Below, one piece after another: positions 56,199 through 64,000 of a DNA stretch of 64,000 nt; position 1 is the first letter of the stretch, and the number at the start of each line of letters is the position of its first letter. The translations under genes were made by a program, and so were the position numbers. The notes below the pieces were generated by a model, which saw only the letters and a program-made list of their open reading frames with translations, had not been told where the DNA came from and did not search any database. The DNA lies in NCBI GenBank assembly GCA_009694025.1, contig SHVZ01000001.1, forward strand, positions 32,194 through 96,193, read 5' to 3'. The DNA is from Alphaproteobacteria bacterium. Its GTDB lineage: Bacteria > Pseudomonadota > Alphaproteobacteria > SHVZ01.

Positions 56199-56993
56199 TC
56201 AGACCTCGAGCTGGTCGACGATCCTTCCGTCGGCATCGAAGGCGCAGGCGATCAAGGTGCCGCCGAAGCCGGAGCCGCCGTCGATCGTCACCGTGAACTG
56301 CGTCGCGAGCAGGCCGGGGCGCCGGTGGTCGTAGCCGCGGACGACCACGGCGAAACCGCCATAGGCTTGGTCCATCTGAGCGAAGGCCGGGCTGCCCCAC
56401 CAGAAGCTGTCGATCTGGGCGTTGAGCGGCCGCGACGGGTCGATGCCGGCATGGCAGAAGAGGATTCGGCCGCCCGTCGCCGCCTGCCTAAGCCCGGAGA
56501 AGAACGGGTCGTGGCCCGGCCGGGCGCGGATGGCGTCGCGGATTCTGTTGGTCCAGCGGCCGATCGCGACGGCACCGTCGCGCGCCGCCATGCGGCCCTG
56601 GTCGGCGCTCGAGCCGTAGGCGGCCAGCGTCGCGCCGACGCCGTGGTCCAGCATCCAGGCGAGAACCCCGCGGGGATCGGTCGCGAACTGGAGCTGGAGC
56701 AGTTTGCGCCACATCTCCTCTTGAGCGCCGCGGAGATAGGCGAGGTCGCAGACCATTGCCCGGCGCCGGGCGAGGAACCACAAGCGGAAGCGGAGCAGCT
56801 CGTCGATCGTCTCGGCGGCCGTCGGGCCGTGGCCGATGTAGTTGCCGAGATAGACGAGACGGTCGTCGGGAGCGAGCCGCCGGGCGAGCTCGCCATGGAG
56901 GCGGCTCAAACGCTCGGCCTCGCCGTGGATCGAGGCGACCGCCCAGAGACGGCCGCCCGGCCTGATGTCTGCGAACTTGTCCCGATCGGCCAT
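56199..56993 (-). CDS. Metallophosphoesterase relative with several metal ligands missing
   Basis: 264 residues. The order of motifs matches PPP-type calcineurin phosphatases: ASIHG stands for GDIHG, VYLGNYIGHGP for GDYVDRGP, VCDLAYLRGAQ for RGNHE, LFCHAGIDPSRPL for the HGG/HAGI block and RGYDHRRPGLL for GHTP. Key aspartates and the NHE histidine are replaced while two histidines remain, so catalysis is doubtful. Cytosolic, function unknown. Lies between an adenylate cyclase and carD; the start is 22 bp from the carD stop. Confidence 0.78.
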   Translation of the reverse strand: MADRDKFADIRPGGRLWAVASIHGEAERLSRLHGELARRLAPDDRLVYLGNYIGHGPTAAETIDELLRFRLWFLARRRAMVCDLAYLRGAQEEMWRKLLQLQFATDPRGVLAWMLDHGVGATLAAYGSSADQGRMAARDGAVAIGRWTNRIRDAIRARPGHDPFFSGLRQAATGGRILFCHAGIDPSRPLNAQIDSFWWGSPAFAQMDQAYGGFAVVVRGYDHRRPGLLATQFTVTIDGGSGFGGTLIACAFDADGRIVDQLEV

Positions 56994-57015
56994 GCGCCGA
57001 AACGGCAGCCCCGCC

Positions 57016-58074
57016 TCAGGCGGCGCGCAGCATCTGCTCGAGCCGCTGTGCCGCCGTCTGCTCGTCGATCTTCTCGATCACGGCGAACTCGCGAGCGAGA
57101 CGGTCGAGCGCGGCCTGATAGATCTGGCGCTCGGAGTAGGACTGATCGGGCTGGCCGGCGTTGCGGTAGAGGTCGCGGACCACCTCTGCGATCGAGTTAG
57201 GATCGCCGGAGTTGATCTTGGCTTCGTATTCCTGTGCGCGGCGGCTCCACATGGTGCGGCGTGCCCGCGAGCGGCCCTTGAGCCGGGTCAGCGCAGCCAG
57301 CATCTCCTTGCGGGTGGCGAGCTTGCGAAGACCGGAAGCGCGCACCTTCGCGATCGGCAGGCGCAACGTCATCCGGTCCTTCTCGAAGGTGATGACGAAA
57401 AGATGGAGATCCTGGCCGGCGATAGTCTGGGTCTCGGTCTCGACGATGCGGCCGACGCCGTGGGTCGGATAGACGACGTGGTCGCCCGTGGCAAAGCCCG
57501 AGGCGCGGATCAGCGTCGCGAGTCTCGCCGATTCTCCGGCGGCCGACGGGCGCGGCCCGCCCGTGAGCGGCGGCGCCGACGGCGCCGACTTGACCATGAT
57601 CGCGGGCTGACCGGGAACCGCCACGACCGGCGGGCGAACCGGGGTCGAGGCCATGGTCATCGAGCGCGGCGCGCCGGATCTGGCACCGTTGGCGCCGTGG
57701 CCGTCGGACTTCCGCGCCGGCAGCGGCGCCTTGCCCGGGAGCGGCTTAGCAATGAGAAGCTTGGCCGAGTCGGGCTTCTTCGCCACCTGGCCGTTCACCT
57801 TCGCGGCGGCCGGACGGACGGCAGGCGCGACCTTCTTGGCTTCGACCTTGCGCACGACAGGAGTCTTCTTCGCCTGAACTTTTGCCGGAGCCGGCTTCTT
57901 CACCTGGACCTGAACTTTCTTCTTCACCGTAACCGATTTTCCATGCGGCTTCTTGGCAGCCGCCTTCGCCGGGGGCTTCCCGGGTTTGGCCTTCTTCTTT
58001 GGCTTAGCGCCAGAGGCAGGCTTCGCCTTCCTGGCCGTCGCAGGCGCTTTGGCCTTGGTCTTTTTCGCGGTCAT
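57016..58074 (-). CDS. carD: CarD-family transcription regulator with long histone-H1-like N-terminal tail
   Basis: 352 residues. The C-terminal half (about 190-352) is a CarD/CdnL-type domain: FATGDHVVYPTHGVGRIVET, then RLPIAKVRASGLRKL, and a helical tail with TMWSRRAQEYEAKINSGD. Residues 1-185 are an Ala/Lys/Pro-rich, basic, low-complexity extension (AKKTKAKAPATARKAKP and repeats). Alphaproteobacterial CarD proteins are usually about 170-220 residues, so the tail roughly doubles the protein. ATG 58072-58074 has GGAG 5 bases upstream. It binds RNA polymerase beta and stabilises open complexes; the tail likely binds DNA. Confidence 0.9.
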   Translation of the reverse strand: MTAKKTKAKAPATARKAKPASGAKPKKKAKPGKPPAKAAAKKPHGKSVTVKKKVQVQVKKPAPAKVQAKKTPVVRKVEAKKVAPAVRPAAAKVNGQVAKKPDSAKLLIAKPLPGKAPLPARKSDGHGANGARSGAPRSMTMASTPVRPPVVAVPGQPAIMVKSAPSAPPLTGGPRPSAAGESARLATLIRASGFATGDHVVYPTHGVGRIVETETQTIAGQDLHLFVITFEKDRMTLRLPIAKVRASGLRKLATRKEMLAALTRLKGRSRARRTMWSRRAQEYEAKINSGDPNSIAEVVRDLYRNAGQPDQSYSERQIYQAALDRLAREFAVIEKIDEQTAAQRLEQMLRAA

Positions 58075-58242
58075 CGCTGCTCCAACCCCCTTGCTCGCAC
58101 GCGCAAAAACGCGGTCAAGAACCCCCTCGGCAGCGGCCAAGGCCCCCGCCGATCCCCCCAGTAGCAGTAAAGTGCTGAAAAGGAGCCTGTGCCGAAACTA
58201 TGGCCTAAGTCCCCGGCCCCTTTCGTATTCACCTAGAGAATA

Positions 58243-58271
58243 TGTATAGCACAATTTTCTGCGAATTTCCA
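58243..58271 (-). promoter_or_regulatory. Putative carD promoter with extended -10
   Basis: On the minus strand: -35 TGGAAA (58266-58271), 17-base spacer, then TGC plus TATACA (58243-58248) as an extended -10. Predicted transcription start about 58236. Confidence 0.45.
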
Positions 58272-58345
58272 GATATGAGCGCCAAGACGTCGCCCCACAA
58301 CGAGAACTCAAGCCTCGCAAACCCGTGATTTGCCGGCGTTTGCAC

Positions 58346-58366
58346 CATGTTGCCCGCAACATGTTG
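58346..58366. repeat. Overlapping palindromes upstream of carD
   Basis: CATGTTGC-CC-GCAACATG (58346-58363) is an 8-bp perfect inverted repeat, and CAACATGTTG (58357-58366) is a 10-bp palindrome overlapping it. The site is about 80 bp upstream of the predicted carD -35 and 82 bp past the fdxA stop. May be an operator or a weak transcription end for fdxA. Confidence 0.45.
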
Positions 58367-58447
58367 CCGCAGGCGCCAATACCGGCCCCAGATTGAGGGT
58401 GGGCTTGCGATGGCCCGCCTGCGAGATGGGTTCGGGCGGCGGCTTCG

Positions 58448-58783
58448 TCAACGCTTGGCGGGGTCCGGGCTGAAGAACTTTTCGAACTTGCCCTCGACGC
58501 TCTTGAACGAATCAGCATCCGCCGGCGCCGGGGCCTTTCGGGTGATGTTCGGCCATTGTTCCGCATATTGACGGTTCATCTCGACCCATTTTTCGGCGCC
58601 CGAAGTGGTGTCGGGGGTAATCGCCTCGACCGGGCACTCCGGTTCGCACACCCCGCAGTCGATGCATTCGTCCGGGTGGATGACCAGCATGTTGTCGCCC
58701 TCGTAGAAGCAGTCCACGGGGCAGACCTCGACGCAGTCCATGTATTTGCACTTGATGCAGGCTTCGTTCACGACATAGGTCAT
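58448..58783 (-). CDS. fdxA: Seven-iron ferredoxin FdxA
   Basis: 111 residues. Begins [20 protein letters not shown]; the first half has cysteines for a 3Fe-4S cluster ([17 protein letters not shown]) and the second a classic 4Fe-4S motif [17 protein letters not shown]-terminal extension [11 protein letters not shown] matches alphaproteobacterial FdxA. Low-potential electron carrier. ATG 58781-58783; the 222 bp between it and the S4 gene stop should contain its promoter. Confidence 0.95.
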   Translation of the reverse strand: MTYVVNEACIKCKYMDCVEVCPVDCFYEGDNMLVIHPDECIDCGVCEPECPVEAITPDTTSGAEKWVEMNRQYAEQWPNITRKAPAPADADSFKSVEGKFEKFFSPDPAKR

Positions 58784-59005
58784 CGCCGGTCTCCGGTGGG
58801 GCGCGGTGGGGCGCGTCCGGTTGGCGAGCCGGAAGCAACGGGGCATCTCGAGCCGCGCGAAAGGCGGCTTCATATAGCATCGCCCGTCGCGGGTGAAAAC
58901 GCCGTCCGCTGCCGCGCCGCCGACTTCCTCGCCGGCGCCCTTGGGCCCGGTCCCTAGTGGGACATGCCGGTGCCGGGACGGCAGCGACGATCCGGGTCCG
59001 CCGAA

Positions 59006-59376
59006 TCAACCCCGCGTCATCAGCCGGTCGATCGCGCGTCGCTCGGCCTTGGTCGGCCGGCCGGCGCCGGCCTCGCGCCCGCCGGGGGCCGGGGTACCAG
59101 CCGCCCGCGGCTCCGGCGGCGACAGATCCCGGTAGAGGGTGCGCGCCTCCTCGGCCGGCCCGCGACGCTGGCCCAGGGCGATGACCTCGATCACCCGGAC
59201 ATGCGGGCCCAAGGGGAAAGTCAACACGTCGCCGACGCCGAGCATCTGGCTCGGCTTCGAGACGACTCGCCCGGAGACGCGCACCCGACCCTGGGCGCAG
59301 AGGTGTGCCGCCAGCGTCCGGGATTTGAGGAAGCGCGCGAACCACAGCCATTTATCGAGACGGACGTGCTCGGCTG

Positions 59377-59380
<4 letters not shown>
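59006..59380 (-). CDS. S4-domain RNA-binding protein, Hsp15-like
   Basis: 124 residues. S4 domain at the N-terminus: VRLDKWLWFARFLKSRTLAA and GRVRVSGRVVSKPSQMLGVG. Followed by a Gly/Ala/Arg-rich tail. Hsp15 (HslR) helps recycle stalled 50S subunits carrying nascent chains. ATG 59378-59380 overlaps the helicase stop by 4 bp, so it is translated with the helicase. Confidence 0.88.
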
Positions 59381-61857
<2,477 letters not shown>

Positions 61858-61910
61858 GCCCGGAAAGATCGGCTTTCCTAGCGCCGTTCGCAAGGAGGCG
61901 CAGGAGAGCC

Positions 61911-61940
61911 CTTGCACGCCCGAGGGTCATTCCCATATGT
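61911..61940 (+). promoter_or_regulatory. Possible RpoH (sigma-32) promoter of htpG
   Basis: CTTG (61911-61914) and CATATGT (61934-61940), 19 bases apart, resemble the alphaproteobacterial heat-shock pattern CTTG-N17/18-CYTATNT with one mismatch and slightly long spacing. Plausible because htpG is a heat-shock gene. Confidence 0.35.
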
Positions 61941-61943
61941 GGC

Positions 61944-61976
61944 GGCGATTTCACACTTTCATTGTCGAGAATCGCC
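61944..61976 (+). promoter_or_regulatory. Hairpin beside the htpG ribosome binding site
   Basis: GGCGATT (61944-61950) can pair with AATCGCC (61970-61976) across a 19-base loop; the next four bases GAGG are the likely ribosome site, 6 bases before ATG 61987. Could act as an RNA thermometer, unproven. Confidence 0.35.
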
Positions 61977-61986
61977 GAGGCCGCCC

Positions 61987-63885
61987 ATGACCGACACGCT
62001 CACCGAAGAAAAGCTGACATTCCAGGCCGAGGTCGCCCGGCTCCTGGAGATCGTCGCCCACTCGCTCTACAGCGAGAAGGAGATCTTCCTTCGCGAGCTG
62101 ATCTCCAACGCGGCCGACGCCTGCGACCGGCTCCGCTACGAGGCGCAGACCCGGCCGGAACTCGCCACATCCGACCAGCCGTTCAAGATCACGCTCACCG
62201 TCGACAAGCCGAACCGACAGCTCACCGTCTCCGACAACGGCGTCGGCATGAGCCGGGACGACCTGGTGAAGAACCTCGGCACCATCGCCCGCTCCGGCAC
62301 CTCGGCCTTCGTCAAGGGGCTGACCGGCGATGCCAAGAAGGATCTGAACCTGATCGGCCAATTCGGGGTCGGCTTCTATTCGGCTTTCATGGTCGCCGAC
62401 CGGGTCGAAGTGTTCTCGCGCCGCGCCGGCGAGGCCGAGGCCTATCGCTGGTCCTCCGACGGCAAGGGCGAGTTCACGATCGCGACCGCCGAGCGCGAGG
62501 CACCGGGCACCGACGTCGTCCTGCATCTGAAGGAAGGGGAGGACGAGTTCCTCGCCGACTACAAGATCAAGGAGGTGGTCCGGCGCTACTCCGACCACGT
62601 TCCGGTGCCGATCGAGCTCCGCATCGGGCCGAACAAGCAGCCGCTCAACGACGGCTCGGCTCTCTGGCACAAGGTGAAGAGCGAGGTCACAGAGGCCCAG
62701 TACAAGGAATTCTACCGTCACGTCGCCCATGCGATGGACGAGCCGTGGCTGATCATCCACCACCGGGCCGAAGGGACGATAGAGTACACGGCGCTCCTGT
62801 TCGTGCCCTCGGCCCGCCCGCTCGACCTCTTCAACCCTGACCGCCGGCACCGGGTGAAGCTGTACCTGAAGCGGGTCTTCATCACCGATGACTGCAAAGA
62901 CCTGCTGCCGGCCTGGCTCCGCTTCCTCCAGGGCGTCGTCGACACGCCGGATCTGCCGCTCAACGTCAGCCGCGAGCTGCTGCAGAAGAACCCGCTCCTC
63001 GCCAAGATCCGCGCCGGCCTTACGCGGAAGGTTCTCTCCGAATTGACCAGGAAGGCCAAGGACGATCCCGACGCCTACCTCGGCTTCTGGGAGAATTTCG
63101 GCGCCTGCCTCAAGGAAGGGCTCTACGAGGACAAGGACGAGCATCGGACCGAGATCCTGAAGCTCTGCCGCTTCCATTCGACCGGTTCCGACAAGCCGGT
63201 GACGCTGGATGAATACATCCAGCGCATGAAGGAGGGCCAGGACGCGATCTACACGATCAGCGGCGACGACCTGGGGGCGCTCCGCGCCAGCCCGCAGCTC
63301 GAAGGCTTCGCCGCCAAGGGCGTCGAGGTGCTGATGCTGACCGACGCCGTCGATGAGTTCTGGATGCCGTCGGTCGGGACCTACGAGGGTAGGACGTTCA
63401 AGTCGGTGACCCGGGGCGCCCTCGACCTCGACACGATCAAGGGCGAGAGCAAGGACGACCCGAAGCCGGCGGAGACGCCGGCCGCGCTCGGTGCCCTGAT
63501 CGTCCTCTTCAAGCTGGCGCTTGGCGAGGAGGTGAAGGACGTGCGCGCCTCGGCTCGCCTTACCGACTCCGCCGTCTGCCTGGTCGCCGCCGATGGCGAT
63601 CTCGACATGCGGCTCGAGCGGCTGCTGCGCCAGCACAAGCAGCTCGACAAGGCGGTGAAGCGCGTGCTCGAGCTCAATCCCGCGCACCCGCTGGTGAAGA
63701 AGCTGACGGAGATGACCGGCAAGGAGGGCGCCTCCTCGGTGCTCGAGGAGGCGGCGCACCTGCTGCTCGATCAGGCCCGCCTGCTCGAGGGCGAACCGGT
63801 CCCCGATCCCCGCGCCTTCGCCAAGCGCCTGGGGGCGATGATGGAGCGCGGGCTAACCCGATCTATTCACCATGCGAAGGGATAG
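61987..63885 (+). CDS. htpG: Heat-shock protein HtpG (Hsp90 family)
   Basis: 632 residues, normal length. GHKL ATPase domain: YSEKEIFLRELISNAADACD, VSDNGVGMSRDDL, LGTIARSGT and GQFGVGFYSAFMVA. Middle domain LPLNVSRELLQ carries the catalytic arginine; a standard C-terminal dimerisation domain follows. The ATG at 61987 is chosen where homologues start. General chaperone of the cytosol. Confidence 0.96.
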   Translation: MTDTLTEEKLTFQAEVARLLEIVAHSLYSEKEIFLRELISNAADACDRLRYEAQTRPELATSDQPFKITLTVDKPNRQLTVSDNGVGMSRDDLVKNLGTIARSGTSAFVKGLTGDAKKDLNLIGQFGVGFYSAFMVADRVEVFSRRAGEAEAYRWSSDGKGEFTIATAEREAPGTDVVLHLKEGEDEFLADYKIKEVVRRYSDHVPVPIELRIGPNKQPLNDGSALWHKVKSEVTEAQYKEFYRHVAHAMDEPWLIIHHRAEGTIEYTALLFVPSARPLDLFNPDRRHRVKLYLKRVFITDDCKDLLPAWLRFLQGVVDTPDLPLNVSRELLQKNPLLAKIRAGLTRKVLSELTRKAKDDPDAYLGFWENFGACLKEGLYEDKDEHRTEILKLCRFHSTGSDKPVTLDEYIQRMKEGQDAIYTISGDDLGALRASPQLEGFAAKGVEVLMLTDAVDEFWMPSVGTYEGRTFKSVTRGALDLDTIKGESKDDPKPAETPAALGALIVLFKLALGEEVKDVRASARLTDSAVCLVAADGDLDMRLERLLRQHKQLDKAVKRVLELNPAHPLVKKLTEMTGKEGASSVLEEAAHLLLDQARLLEGEPVPDPRAFAKRLGAMMERGLTRSIHHAKG

Positions 63886-63981
63886 CTGGGCTGGGGCGGT
63901 GCGGACGAGCGGCATGGTGGCACCCGATTGGCGCGGTTTGATGTCGATGGCTCGGCTGGGGGTTGCGGATCTGGGTTCGAC

Positions 63982-63996
63982 GGGGCACGAGGCCCC
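63982..63996 (+). terminator. Possible terminator near the right edge
   Basis: GGGGC and GCCCC with a five-base loop, followed by TT and the window end. It lies about 100 bp past the htpG stop. The 115 bp after htpG otherwise show no convincing gene. Confidence 0.35.
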
Positions 63997-64000
63997 TTAG

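Larger units (their letters stand above)
58075..58447. other. 373-bp intergenic region between fdxA and carD
   Basis: No coding sequence is convincing here. It holds a minus-strand promoter for carD (58243-58271), a patch AT-rich for this genome around 58225-58270, and palindromes at 58346-58366. If the promoter call is right, carD has a leader of about 160 nt. Confidence 0.5.

Noticed and set aside
63914..64000. Short 28-codon frame after htpG ending at the window edge
   Set aside because: No ribosome site and no similarity; composition is compatible with non-coding DNA.

Overview
The window is a uniformly GC-rich (by eye close to 70% G+C), densely packed chromosomal segment of an alphaproteobacterium, most likely Rhodospirillales-like. 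Evidence for this: late-insertion (aerobic) cobalamin genes including cobN, a RegB/RegA redox two-component pair, a SUV3-type helicase next to an S4 protein, fdxA and carD, a MutL with the endonuclease motif, and a PhaJ-like MaoC hydratase. No rRNA, tRNA, IS element, prophage or CRISPR array was seen. Nothing in composition suggests a recently acquired island.

Region 1 (1-13.5 kb) is the second half of the cobalamin pathway: cobL (cut by the left edge), cobH, cbiX, cobD, cobQ, a SYLF-domain gene, cobO, cobN, cobW, cobU, a cobalamin riboswitch, cobC, cobV and cobT. The riboswitch (10797-10956, minus strand) sits directly upstream of a tightly coupled cobU-cobW-cobN-cobO-SYLF-cobQ operon. A hairpin covering the cobU Shine-Dalgarno suggests control at translation. 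Two oddities are a secreted SYLF lipid-binding protein inside the operon and the presence of both CbiX (early cobalt insertion) and CobN (late insertion).

Region 2 (13.5-26 kb) holds an ABC-2 exporter, RegB/RegA, a degenerate EAL-fold protein, a sugar-nucleotide pair (UDP-glucuronate decarboxylase and HldE) and housekeeping genes (xseA, purD, tadA, rluB-type, rsmD). Region 3 (25.7-37.7 kb) is a long minus-strand run: ribF-ileS-lspA-DUF3035 lipoprotein-two M16 peptidases-mutL-secreted FliL-like protein. It is preceded by a PhaJ-like hydratase with a well-formed promoter and overlapping operator-like repeats, a protease-dead trypsin/PDZ protein and a VOC protein.

Region 4 (37.7-41.5 kb) contains an uncharacterised gene interrupted by an in-frame TGA, a 33-residue membrane peptide, an OmpR/PhoQ-like two-component system and a small secreted Lys/Ala-repeat protein closed by a strong terminator. 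Region 5 (41.5-52.8 kb) is a peptide uptake and breakdown locus: a five-gene peptide ABC transporter led by a DUF1028 protein, divergent from an M81 (MlrC-like) peptidase. It is followed by a methyltransferase, HutD, PagL, an RraA-like protein and a proline iminopeptidase.

Region 6 (52.9-64 kb) has an M48 lipoprotein protease translationally coupled to a Cache-HAMP adenylate cyclase, a metallophosphatase relative lacking several metal ligands, a CarD regulator with a long histone-H1-like N-terminal tail, ferredoxin FdxA, an Hsp15-like S4 protein with a SUV3-type helicase, and htpG with a possible heat-shock promoter and a hairpin beside its ribosome binding site.
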